From the NCBI GenBank assembly GCA_029706075.1, contig JAINUG010000039.1:4778001-4842000 (forward strand): DNA of 64,000 nucleotides, given 5' to 3'. The position numbers and the translations under genes were made by a program. The notes under the pieces are model-generated. The model searched no databases and was not told the DNA's origin. It saw only the letters and a program-made list of their open reading frames with translations. Source of the DNA: Aldrovandia affinis (Eukaryota > Chordata > Actinopteri > Notacanthiformes > Halosauridae). Within the stretch, counting starts at the first letter, position 1; each line of letters starts with the position of its first letter. Below, in pieces: positions 48,423 through 59,600 of the stretch.

Positions 48423-48445
48423 CATAATGGAAGTATTTTTAAACA

Positions 48446-48986
48446 ATGGAATGCAGATGAATTCTCCTTGTTTGTTTTTTGTTGTACATTCCCTTCTCTT
48501 TATAATATAGGCAAATATATACTGTATAATTAAAAAGTTAATATAACTAAATCAGCTTTGTTGCTAATTTCCATACCATTTTTCATTTGCATTGCATTTG
48601 TGTAAGGAAATGGTGATAAAAAGCGTAATATTTAAAGTAATTGTTTAAAATTGCACGTTTCACATATTCTGTACTTGTATTATTGTCATATTCTTTGTCA
48701 GAGATCACACCACTGCTGGTTAGTAGTTTTGAGAGAGAGACAATAACTTAATCTACTTACTTATAAGGCTTGAAGGACAGTTGATTTGCAATAGAAAACA
48801 AATTCAATATTGAATCCATTGTTCCAGTATTGAATCTATTTCTTCACAACTGTTTTGAAAATTTGTGAAGAATTGCATTCTGTTTGGATTTGTAGGCTCT
48901 TCAACATTGACATTCTCAGGAATGTATTTTAATTTGATGAACAAACCCTACTGACACTACTACCTACTGGTCCCACATACTTAGTG
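48446..48986. other. Start of the intergenic region
   Basis: AT-rich and featureless after the polyadenylation zone. No downstream gene is recognisable anywhere from here to 64000. Confidence 0.5.
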
Positions 48987-48987
48987 A

Positions 48988-49033
<46 letters not shown>

Positions 49034-49160
49034 AATAATAATAATAATAATGGATTGCATTTATATAGCACTTTTCAAAGATGTTACAGTGCTTTACAGT
49101 GAAGGGGAGAACTCATGCCAACCACCACCAATGTGTAGCACCCACCCACCAACCCACCTA
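48987..49160. repeat. (ATT)n/(AAT)n palindrome and attached dispersed repeat
   Basis: An ATT run is followed directly by an AAT run, so it folds on itself. After it comes GGATTGCATTTATATAGCAC and TACAGTGCTTTACAGTG, a phrase common in dispersed repeats of fish. Confidence 0.8.
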
Positions 49161-49487
49161 ATATTAGGCATTAGACAATAGTTAGAAGCTGGAATGTACT
49201 TAAACAATAAGATAATACAATGGTTTTATCCACAAGAAATATGACGTTTCACCTCCAGTGCTTTGGAACAAACATCATATTAGTTTGAAAAATGGCCATA
49301 CTCAATACGACATTTCATTCAGTAAGGGTAACTGTGTTTGTTTGGAGCTACATTAATCATGGGATTTTAATGCAACTGATTTATATGCCTTCCAGCTGGC
49401 CAAGAATGATATATTGTATCAGTGCACCAGCACAAAGGATTGATGTAGGAGGAACCAGATGTGTTCTGAGCAGGCACATATAGGTAT

Positions 49488-50010
49488 TGAACAAAAAAAT
49501 TGAATGTCACCAATGTTACTTAATAGGGTGTTGGGTCACCACGTGTGGCCACTAAGGTCTGTGTGTGCTGTGGCTTCGAGTCAACCAGCATCTGGAATTC
49601 TGCAGGAGGAATACGTCAACTCACGCTTGGCTGATGGAAGTGGAAAGCACTTTTTTCAGGCGTCCTTCCAGAATATCTCATAAATGTTCGACCGGACTTG
49701 GAGACTGAAAAAACCACGCTGTTTGGATAATGTCAGTGTCATGCTCCTCCACCATTGGGTGACTACTTATGCTCTGTGGGCACGGAGGCATTGAAAGACA
49801 CCCCCCCCCCCCACTCCCGGAAGGAAAGAAATGCTTTAACACGGGGTAAAGAAGCTCACTTGGTACCATTTATTAGCGATTGACATCGACCTTGCCTTCT
49901 AAGTGTGCACCCACTTATGCCTGAAAAATGTGCCCCGCATCATTACAGAACCATCAGAACCCTTCACTGTTAGAACACTGCTGTGTTTCCATTTGTTTGT
50001 TCACTTCCTG
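49488..50010 (-). mobile_element. Tc1-like transposase C-terminal fragment
   Basis: TTAATAGGGTGTTGGGTCACCAC (split here as TTAATAGGGTGTTGGG and TCACCAC) marks the 3' end of the same element family as 59101. The body parallels that copy (TCCTTCCAGAATATCTCATA, GTTCGACCGGACTTGGAGAC) but is more decayed and includes a C-tract. Confidence 0.7.
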
Positions 50011-51159
50011 TAGGAGAGCATCCTAGTCTGTTTACTGTACGGGGGTAATGAAAACTATGGATAGATAGATACTGGTTAGTTTTGAAGTGCTGTACAGTGC
50101 AGACCATCTGTTACTGCAAGTCTGGTGATGAAAAAGACACAAATGAGATAAAACACAGGCCTACAGGAGACAGGTGTGGATATGTGTGCTCCAGAGTATG
50201 TCACTGCTGTGTAAATATCAGCCCACTGGAATCCAGCATATGTTGACACAGCTGAATAGGGAGAAGGGGTTTACCGCCTCCATTTGTCACATGATGAAGG
50301 CACGCTGTCTTTTCACGTTCCCACTGCAACAGAGCTGCAGAGAGAAGGGTTCCTCCTGGGAACAGGCAACCCTGGCACCACAGCCACTTCCAGAATGACA
50401 TTGTGAAAATGATGAAGCCATACGCCCGCGTGATATCCTGTGTGCTGCTGCGGGTTCTCTTCTTATCTCTGTCAGCGGTTCAGCTCAGGCGGCGAGCCTG
50501 TGTCTCAGTTCACTTCCGCGTATTGTAACGTCTCACCAAATCAGCAGTCCTGCCGTTCAGCAATTCTTCAGGACTGAAACATTCTGGGAACACAATAGAT
50601 AAACCCTCGGTTCACACTAATAAAAACACACTTGCAATGAGGCATGACAAATGAGGAAGCACACAAAATGTGCTCTGAGGTGCTCTAAACTCTCTCCCAA
50701 GCCTCTTATGTTATATTCAGCTACATGCAGCTGCAGCACAGTCTATACAAAGATATAAGCAAAGTCAGCCCTGCGATTATGACAGCCATGTGCAAATCAT
50801 CTGCAAAAGCCATTTCCTGTCCTGTCTGCGTCAAAGGCTCTCGTTAAAGATAAGGAGGTCATGCACTACATGACTGACTGCTTGTAATTGCTTGACAGAG
50901 TTTGCTCTTTTGAATCACTTCACATTTGCAGTGTCTTGAGAAAATGCTTTTGTTATTGCTCAAGCGTGTCAACCTAGGCAAAGCAAGTGTCTTTTAACGG
51001 ACTGTCATGAATTCTCATTGAGTTGCATCTTATGCCAATACAGACAGTAATGATATGAAATACAATGTATTGTAAGCAATCAGTTAATCATTGACCATTA
51101 TTCCCAATAATTCAATTTTAAGGACAAAAAACTGACCTGCCAAATTTAAACTAATATAA
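50011..51159. other. Intergenic, nothing recognised
   Basis: No gene, RNA or repeat family seen. Confidence 0.5.
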
Positions 51160-51315
51160 CAATATATGCAATTTAGCAGATGCTTTTTATCCCAAAGTGA
51201 CTTACAGTAGTGAATGCATACATCTTTCAGTATATGTGGTCCCAGTGGGAATTGAACCCACAACCTAAGCATTGTCAATGCCATGCTCTACCTACTGAGC
51301 CACACAGAACCACAA
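51160..51315 (-). repeat. tRNA-like SINE copy, twin of 41420
   Basis: Shares GTGGTCCCAGTGGGAATTGA, ACCCACAACCT and GCCATGCTCTACCTACTGAG with the copy at 41420-41572, at high identity. Confidence 0.87.
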
Positions 51316-51690
51316 AACACTTAATATTTAAAAATACTTATTACAAAAACGCTTCTGGCATGTTGACAGCATGGCAGCAAATGTGAAGAAAAAATGGCAC
51401 TGAGGAATGGTTTGAACCTTACTTTGGACTCACTAATTGAAACATAAAATTACAACTCGCATCCTGTAGAATGCTCTTCAGTACAACCTTTTTTTTGCTT
51501 TTGCAGAAAAGGTATTTTCTTTTCTTCTTTGTAAAAAACAAGACATATAATGGATATGTGTTGCTTCACTCTCCTATACATCTTTCCCACTAACCAGCAT
51601 TTTAAATCATCCTTTCTGCCCCTCTCTAACTGCTGGTTTCATCAGCCCAGTACCTCTTCACTCCTAATTGATTTCTAAGTGAAAATAATC

Positions 51691-51749
51691 GATTATATTA
51701 AACAGAAAAAGTTGTGCAGATTCGTCTTGTGTCTCTGTTTAATATAATC
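51691..51749. repeat. Perfect 16-bp inverted repeat
   Basis: GATTATATTAAACAGA (51691-51706) and TCTGTTTAATATAATC (51734-51749) with a 27-base spacer. It lies beside the next Tc1 fragment. Confidence 0.9.
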
Positions 51750-51754
51750 ATATT

Positions 51755-52000
51755 ATGTATTGGGAATTGAAAGTGGCCATTCAGTGGCCAATCATGCCCT
51801 GTGGATGTGGTATCATCCCATTAAGATAGACATGCTTCACCGTAGTGAAGGTGATCACTCAGAATGGCTTTATATATTTGCATTTATCTGTCCCTCAAAG
51901 GGATTGAGTGGACCTAAAGCATGCAAGGAAAATGCCCCCCTCACCATATCAGAGCTGCCAGAACCCTTCATTTACTCATGTTTCCTTTATTTAGGCAGTT
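51755..52000 (-). mobile_element. Tc1-like transposase fragment
   Basis: The plus strand shows AATCATGCCCTGTGGATGTG, GTGATCACTCAGAATGGCTT and GGGATTGAGTGGACCTAAAG, parallel to the minus-strand Tc1 copy at 59340-59570. Confidence 0.8.
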
Positions 52001-52031
52001 AGCTGTATAAGTGTAAAAGTGTGAAAGCGTG

Positions 52032-52118
52032 TTCAAGCAAGTGTGTTGAGTGTCGAAAACACAAAACTTTCATTTTTGCCATGTAAAAACGTTTTAACAC
52101 TCAACACACTAGCTTGAA
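52032..52118. repeat. Foldback element (22-bp arms)
   Basis: TTCAAGCAAGTGTGTTGAGT (52032 on) pairs with ACTCAACACACTAGCTTGAA (ending 52118). The arms are 22 bases with one mismatch and a 43-base loop. Confidence 0.88.
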
Positions 52119-53864
52119 TTCCCACAGTTGAGACCATTCCTCAGCTCAGGGAATGTCTCTTTGGATCACATGCAAAGGGAGGATTGTATGGCTTTGCACA
52201 TACAAACATGGTCCAACCACAACAAAGCCCAGAGCCTTAGTCACAAGGAAACCTCATCATGTTGAGAGTACTCAGAAGTGGTCTGTATTAAATGACCCTG
52301 AACATGATTGTCTCGAGAGTGTTCACTGGGACCGTATCCTCCAGCTAACAGAGGGAGGAAAGCTTAGAGAAATCTCTGCCAAATCATGGTGGATTTTAGA
52401 TAGAGATTCCAGCACTTGCGATATCCTGTGTCTGGGGCATTTTTAAGGCACTTCTAGATGACAGCACAATGGCGTCTGGGACTATACGATTCATGGGGAA
52501 AAGAATCCCCTGAAACCCATTCACTGTCAAGCAACTGGTCTGTGCATGTGTCCTCACCCACAATTCAATTTGTGTCCTCGCCTCAGATCTAGGCCAAAAG
52601 TAACTGAACCTAATCGAAGATTTATTTGCTCCTGACACACTTCTTCTTTTATTCCTTTACATTTTATGATGCAGACTGTATGCCAATGACTGTATATCAG
52701 ACATATACTGTTTTGGTTGCTGACTACTGCTTGCTAGGGGGTTATCCCAAAGCTTTAGCCTCGCGTGCCCAATGCATGACAACGTGGCAGTTCCGCTGTA
52801 GTGTTTCAATGTTGTGCACTTGCACCATAACACTATGGACTATATGCAGCGATGTCAATGAAATGACAGACATCCATATGCCACTGTTTAGTGAGGCATA
52901 ACTATTCACCGGCGTGAGCTTTCCTAGCTGCTTTGGCGTTGTCTATCTAAAATGTCACCGTTGCTGATTCGCACGCCATTGAAGCGGTGAATAAAAATGC
53001 ATTGTCCAACATCGCCTCAGTATTACCATTAAAATACAACACCCGGTCATGTGTGACCTCAAGCAGTTGGAGAGTGCAATGGAATATTTGATTAAGTGGC
53101 CAGCCTAGGTTGGCTGGACGGCCCCCTCTCGTCATTATGCATCCTTGCGTTCTTATGCTCTTATTGTTTGACCTCATCTAAATGTGGCATTTAAAACCTA
53201 TTGCCCTATGCAGTTTGCAAGGAGAGCCCATTTGACAAGCTTAGCTGCCGTTGACAATTTAAGAGTTTGATCCTACGTTGTTCATTGACACAGACATCGA
53301 CAGTGTTTTTATTTTGTTACCTTTACAGGCTCTCATCTTTAGCCATTGAAAACAGGAATTTCCTTGACACTGAGCTTTGGCTTGATTCATTTACCGGCAT
53401 CAGGGAAACTCCGGAGGTCACATGTTTTGAGCAACATCCTCAGAGACGTGCCACTGGGCTGAAAGATTCCGCAGTTCTTCCTTTAGAGCAGTTGAAGTGA
53501 GAGTCGAGTAGGCGCAGTGCAGCAGGCATAGACTTTTTAGACTGATTGGTCATAGTGGCATGGGGAGGCCTAAGAACGCGGCCTCACCCGGAGGGCAGGA
53601 GGGTTGGGTGTACTGCCCTGCGCACCTGACCACACAAGAGACAAACACCGCAGGGCGTGTGGGGAAGGGCACTCACTAGAGCGCACCAATTAAAAAGCCA
53701 CTAATAAGGCTGGAGAAATAATTCAGTTATATGGCAGCACTGAACCACCAGGGGCCCTCTAGCCTCAGGGCCACAGTCCAGTCCTTCACGTTGGCCATCA
53801 CATCCCATATAACATATTTTATGTTATAATAAAAATATATTATTTTCAGTTTTTTATTCCTCAT
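52119..53864. other. Intergenic, nothing recognised
   Basis: Short frames (for example 97 codons at 52153-52446) have no family resemblance I can name. 53560-53650 is GC-rich. Confidence 0.5.
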
Positions 53865-54165
53865 TTTTTAGTTGCCAATTATACCCTCTTTTCCATGTCA
53901 ATTAACCCCCCCATGAGAGTTTGCTGCAGCAGTCCCGAGACCGGTAGTGGGTGCTGCACTGCCTCCTCCAAGCCCGCCAAGCCATCACTGTAACACACAG
54001 GAGCACTCATATATGCAGTGAGCTCATATCAGCTTCCCTCCCCCCTCCCTGGGGCAGATAGCCAATTGCTGCCCCCTAGTGGCACTCCCGGCGCGAGCTG
54101 GTGGAATCGAACCCCGGTCGCAGTGGGCAACGTAGGATGTTCTTACCGCTGCACCACCCAGGAGG
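53865..54165 (-). mobile_element. tRNA-headed SINE (family 2), minus strand
   Basis: The reverse complement reads GGTGGTGCAGCGGTAAGAAC (A box side), CGGGGTTCGATTCC (B box), TGGCTATCTGCCCCAGGG, and near its 3' end GAGGGTATAATTGGCAACTA, matching the copy at 27800-28150. Confidence 0.88.
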
Positions 54166-55752
54166 CCTTTACTTTATGTGTTTTTAAAAACAGTCTTCAA
54201 GGTTTTTCCAAATTCCCAGCACTGGAAAAATAACATTTTTATTTATCTTATCTTTTGTGCCATTTAGAACTCTTGAAATCTCGTAAGCTGCTTGCTTTTT
54301 CCAGTTCCAGTGTCCACATGGTCCTAAGGAAAGTTGGTCCATTTCTGTTCTTACCATTTCCTTGGTCTGTAATCCTGTCCAGCCAAAGCCAATGCCTCCG
54401 CCGGGCTGCTGTACTATATCGTACCATCTAATAGCTTTAAGTTATGTTATTGAGCCATTGATCCCTATTATTAAATGATGACAAAAATACAATAACAACA
54501 CATTTACAAAACAATTTCTCTCAGTGAGGTCATCATTCTTATTTCAAGAGACATATTTATATATGATCCGTTCCCTCCCCATTTTAGGTTTTGTGGCAGA
54601 AAGCAAGCTCTTTTCTAATGAAATTATTGCATGAACGAAAGCAGAAATGCCGCACAGCTTCATTTGCTAACATCTGCATCAGGGCTTGCATGACAGCAAC
54701 AAATGTGTAATTGATTTAAATTCCAGGGAATAATCCTGGATTGACTCTCGTACGCACACACAATCACACTGTTGGTCAGCACATGAGCTTTCCCAGGATT
54801 CTGCACTGTCACATCTGGGTCTCCTCAAGTGGAGAACACCGTTGAACAAAGCCTTTCCACAGAGAGGAAATCAGGGCAGTTTTTTTCCCTCTCTGGCCCC
54901 ATTGCTCTCCTGCACCACGGCAAAAACCGTTTATTCCTCTGTTAATTCCGTCTGACGTTCACAATTGCTGCCCATTTGGATGCTTGCAGGGACTCCTTCG
55001 CGAGTGCAGTTGTTTGTCAAACGTTATTAGCGGCCCTCAGATCAAGGCTAGTTTTAAAGGACTGTGTGTACGGACTTCTGGAGCAATTCTCACAAGCGCG
55101 TTTCTGGTGTTTAGTCAGTTTAGAACTGGTTTCCAAATACGAATTGGTGGAACATCTACATTTTCCATAGATGTCATATCCAGAGGGGTAATCTGATGCA
55201 ACCTGGTTATAACAATACTTTTTTTTCTTGGCTGTGGTGCAACATTTCATGCTTCATGGAAATTTCTTTAGTGATGGTTTTGGTGTGCAGTACATGGGGA
55301 TTGTTATAAGTATTGTATTTCTCCTTGACTATCAGAATTGCAATGTGAATAATCCAATAATAATGCACTTATTTAATTGGTGAATTAATTGGCTTGCTGA
55401 ATTTGCACCTGTATGATGTTATTCCAAAAATTGTTGCACCTGTTTTGTTGAATGTTATGTTTACAACTCGTTGTATGGAACATTTCAGACTTGCCGGCAA
55501 CATCAAAAGACTATCCAACTGTGCAGTATTGGTTATTTATGTCATAAATGCATGTCTCCATGAAGACATGACAGTCTGTGAAAAAGTTATATATTGAAAA
55601 CACAACACAGCATTTTCTCAGGCCATCACTAGACAGGAAGGTGTGCAAAATAGCTAGTGCTTGACTGTACTTAAATGAATTATGTAAGTATACTGAGAAG
55701 CAACTTGCTCTGCAATCTGGAAATTGAATCTTGCATGTTAATACATAATATG

Positions 55753-55754
<2 letters not shown>
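54166..55754. other. Intergenic, nothing recognised
   Basis: No gene, RNA or repeat family seen. Confidence 0.5.

Positions 55755-55818
<64 letters not shown>
55755..55818. repeat. (GT)n microsatellite
   Basis: A nearly pure GT run of about 64 bp. Confidence 0.97.
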
Positions 55819-55820
<2 letters not shown>

Positions 55821-57289
55821 TGTGGGCTATTTGCCTGCACACTGTGCATTGATTTCGTTATCTAATAGAATTCAATTCCTGTACATTATTTTTATTGCAA
55901 TTTTCTACATCGCCTTTCAGTTAAGCATAATAACCAAAAATAAAGATTTAATCCTTATTTGATTGAGTTTGTGTACACTTTTTCCGAGCCAACAATATCC
56001 GTATAGAAACACTGAACAACAATAATTATGCTGTATTCATTCATTCTGTTTCATTTGGCAGCAGAGTTTTATTACAAATTCATTTTACACATAATGTGTA
56101 CATAATTGTACACATCTGAGGAAAACAAAAACATCGTTGCTAAGCAGGCTTCCATTTCTGGAACAACATCACTGATTTTCAGCTTTTCTAATGTGGAATG
56201 TAAACAGCCCAAATGCACTGTACAGAAGATATTGATTGCTGTAATTGTATACACTGTTTGCCAGCTCTGTTAAGAGCATAACCAATCATAGCTGCGGGCA
56301 GTAGAGTCCCAGGGACGGGTTGATGAATTCAGAATATTCCTTATTTACAGCGGTTTGAAGATTTGACTCATTTCATGCCTAGTGACAAAAACAACAGGGC
56401 TTCCATTTTGAGCAAAGCCTGAACTACTGTAAAGGGCAAAATGCAAAGCCCCTATAAAGCGGCACGCACATAGCTTTGAGGGTGAGCATAAGTAAAGAAC
56501 AATACTTTGTACTCAGTCGATTGCGCGTGTCAGCAACTCATCAGGATAAAAATAATGCACCGGCCATTTACTGACCACACAACCGCACGCATTAATACAC
56601 ACAGAGATCCCATTGTGCTTTTCTTCTCTGATTTTTCGACTGTGGTTTCCAGTTAGACCGCAGGTAGTTATGCTCCACATGCTATACTTCTTTCCCATTT
56701 ATGTCACCGGACTGAGTCCAGTGTGTCTCTGGGTGTGGTGGAGAGGGGGGACAGACAGACCTCCCTGGTTGGGGGGGAGGAATGAGGGGGGCGTGGGGGC
56801 CATGCGAATGAAGGGGATTCACGGATGGTTCCGACGACAGCGTGCCAAGGTGAGATCTCCCAGACAACCCGCCGCTCCCTGACGGCAGGCAAATGAGGCA
56901 GAGACGGGCGGGGGAGATGAGCGATCGCACCTGAGGTGGGTGGCGGAGGCCGAGCGCCATGCTGCTGCATAATCACAGAGCTGCAGCTGCTGGGCCCGGA
57001 GCTCATCATTTATTCACTCTCCAAGGTTACGGCTGAGCCAAACACACATTCGCTTGTTTCTTTGTTGCCGCAGTTCTGAACCAGGCCTTCATATACCTAC
57101 AAAGTGCTACATGCTTTATGAAAAGAGTTGTACTTTTGCTGTGACGTTCACAACATTTTTCATGGAAATTCTGGAAAGAATATGATCCGTCAGTACGGTT
57201 TTAAAGAAGCCGCCTACAATCCCAAATGGGTACAATTCTAATTATCACCTCTTCTTTAGATCTTATGGCAAAATGTGGAAAAGAAAATG
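55819..57289. other. Intergenic, with a GC-rich patch at 56740-57010
   Basis: The GC-rich patch gives overlapping minus-strand frames of 92 and 101 codons with low-complexity Pro/Ser/His composition and no recognisable domain. Elsewhere nothing is seen. Confidence 0.45.
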
Positions 57290-57455
57290 AAGGGAACACA
57301 TGAGTAAGTGAAGGGTTTGGCGGCCCTCCTTATGGTTTGGGGTGCAATTTTCCACCATAGTTTATGTCCACTCAAACCCTTCGAGAACAAGGTAAACGCC
57401 AATAAATACAAAGCCATTCTGAGTGATCGCATTCATCCTTTGCCAACCTTTGTCA
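57290..57455 (+). mobile_element. Tc1-like transposase fragment, plus strand
   Basis: LLMVWGAIFHHSLCPLKPFE and NKVNANKYKAILSDRIHP match the stretch between the first and second catalytic Asp of the same Tc1 family whose C-terminal parts lie at 49488, 51755 and 59101. Confidence 0.82.
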
Positions 57456-57563
57456 ACGGTGTCAAAAGTGTTCCAGCTACCATGTCAACAGTGTTCTAGT
57501 TACCGTGTCAACAGTGTTCCAGTTACAGTGTCAACAGTGTTCTAGTCACCATGTCAAAAGGTT
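57456..57563. repeat. 23-bp tandem repeat grown from the Tc1 edge
   Basis: About 4.5 units of TGTCAACAGTGTTCCAGTTA plus three variable bases. The first unit is continuous with the Tc1 fragment. Confidence 0.9.
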
Positions 57564-59100
57564 TGATAGACTGTTGTGGTCTCCATCCATATCAGGAAGC
57601 TACTATCTATGTGGCCGTAAACCTACCGCCTGCACATAAATGCCCTCTCTGAGATCCAGAGAGTGAAACTGTAATGGGCCTATTTTTCACAGACAGTGCT
57701 GCTAACAGTTTGGAGACCTGCCTGGCGCAGGGGCCCGGGGCCCCAGGGCCCTGATTCAGAGGCAGCGGTGATGGAAATCTGAAGATGTCAGATCGTCCCT
57801 CAGCATAAGCGCAGTCAGCAGCGTGAGAAGGAACAGCTCTTGGATTGATATGTGGACTTTCTTGGCAGGGGGAGTCAGCTTGGCAGTGATGTGTGGGGAA
57901 AACAGGAATTCCCCACTGGATCGTCCGATTCAGGGAAAAGACTAAGCCCGGGGAGTTTGCTGTGCGCACACATAGAAGGGAGGAAGAAACCGAGGGCTGG
58001 TCCCTACTGTCACTGAATATTCTCTTAGAGTTGGTTTTTCCCTTACTTGTTTTACAGTTTAAATCTTTCGATTATTGTTTATGCATATGTCTGGGGTTTT
58101 TTTCCAATATGTTTATAATGAGCCAGTATGAGAGCAGTATCATATTAAAAAGAAACAATCATTTGAAACACTATAATATAAGTGCTTTGAAATGGACTTG
58201 CTAATGTATACATGTACTCTGCGTACGTCAGTGTGTCTGTGTGTGTGTGTCTTTGTGTTACAGATAATCCTGAGGCATGCACAAAACCCAGGGAATTTCC
58301 CAGAAGTCCATGCCCACATATTTGGCTCCGGCTGTTGACAGGTCACTGACTTTTCTGACAAATTACTTTAATAGGGTCAATGTCAAGTAGTCATGCTGGG
58401 TCAAGCTGGCTTTGATGGTTCTTGAGGTTGATATTGTGGGTAAACAGGAGAAAGGACTGCCCCAGAGCAGGTCAGATTACTTCACTAACTTCCCCCAACA
58501 AAGAAAAAAACCTTTCTCTACCTCAGGGTCCATTTACTTTGATGGATTCCTCCGTGTATTCAGCGTGACACAAGGATACAGGCTGCCTCCATCCTGGGAT
58601 TATCTCTTCATCCACTTAGCCCTCCTTAGCCTTTCATTGTGGTGACACGCTGATGTGGAGAGATGTAAGCACCGCTCACAGTGTGTAATACGTTTGCGTG
58701 CTAGAGATTCGGGCGAGCTCTTGTTCTTTGGTGAATGGCTCTCATTAGAAGCCATCTTTGATCCTAACATTCTGGGCTTGTCTTGGCGGTTGCCAAAAAC
58801 CTCAGAGTGGCAGCCTCACACGGGTAGCTGAGGAGAGGCAGGAAGTGGGCGAACTGGATAGACCGGGGGTGTCCGGTCTTATCTGAGGGTCCGCATGGGT
58901 GCAGGCTTTTGTCTAGTCCAGCACTACAGCACTTGATTCAACCAATCATGGTCTTGATTCAACTAATCCAATGAAGGGATTCAAATTGACAATATGACCA
59001 GTTCTTTATGATAATCATTATTATACTTATTAATAAGTATTATTGTTCATGAAAAAAAAAAGTTGGACTTCATCCTTTTGGCTAACCTATACATCTACAC
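57564..59100. other. Intergenic, nothing recognised
   Basis: A 120-codon minus-strand frame (57607-57969) has no recognisable family. A short GT patch lies at about 58229-58259. Confidence 0.45.
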
Positions 59101-59600
59101 AGCTAACTGTCAAAATAAAAGCAACACCAAAATAAAGTGTCTTAATAGGGTGTTGGGCCACCACAAACCATGTTAACATGAGTTAAAATCAAGTGTCTAT
59201 AACTCTATTGAAGGGACGCAACACCATTCTTCCATGAGAATGTCCATAATTGAGTGTTTTGTTGATGGTGGAGGAAAATGCTGTCTCAGGCGCCGCTCAA
59301 GAATCTCCCATAAGACGGCCATGGCATACGGTTTACATTTCATGCTAATAAAACCTTTCAGTGACCACTCATGCCCTGTGGATGGAAGCATTGTCATCCT
59401 GGAAGAGACCACTCCCATCAGGATAGAAATACTTAAACATGGGATGAAGACGATCACTCACAATGGCTTTGTATTTATTTGAATTTACCTTTCCCTCCAA
59501 GGGGTTGAGTGGACCTAAACCATACCAGGAAAATGTACCCCACACCATAACAGAGCCTCCAGAACCCTTTATTTACTGAAGTGCTTCCTTTATTTTTACG
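59101..59600 (-). mobile_element. Tc1-like transposase C-terminal third with 3' end
   Basis: On the minus strand: MAVLWEILERRLRQHFPPPS, TKHSIMDILMEEWC and VPSIEL, the C-terminal end of Tc1 transposases after the third acidic residue. It is followed (59170 and down) by the typical end GGPTPY-like region and AATAGGGTGTTGGGCCACCA. The upstream half reads ILMGVVSSRMTMLPSTGHEW in a shifted frame. 59101-59125 (ACTGTCAAAATAAAAGCAAC) is probably the terminal repeat. Confidence 0.87.

Larger units (their letters stand above)
45177..48445 (+). other. epha3: epha3 3' untranslated region (predicted)
   Basis: This interval runs from the stop codon to the inferred cleavage zone about 20-25 bases after the AATAAA at 48417. 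It has no transposon that I recognise. It holds an A-run near 45240, TC and CA runs at 47030-47150, and an AT-rich distal end with Pumilio-type and AUUUA motifs. A length of about 3.3 kb suits a neural guidance receptor. The end point is inferred from sequence signals only. Confidence 0.65.

Noticed and set aside
56704-57009. A 101-codon Pro/Ser-rich minus-strand frame
   Set aside because: A product of a GC-rich patch, with two phases open at once and no recognisable domain.
57607-57969. A 120-codon minus-strand frame in the intergenic region
   Set aside because: Low-complexity composition, no family, no promoter or splice evidence.
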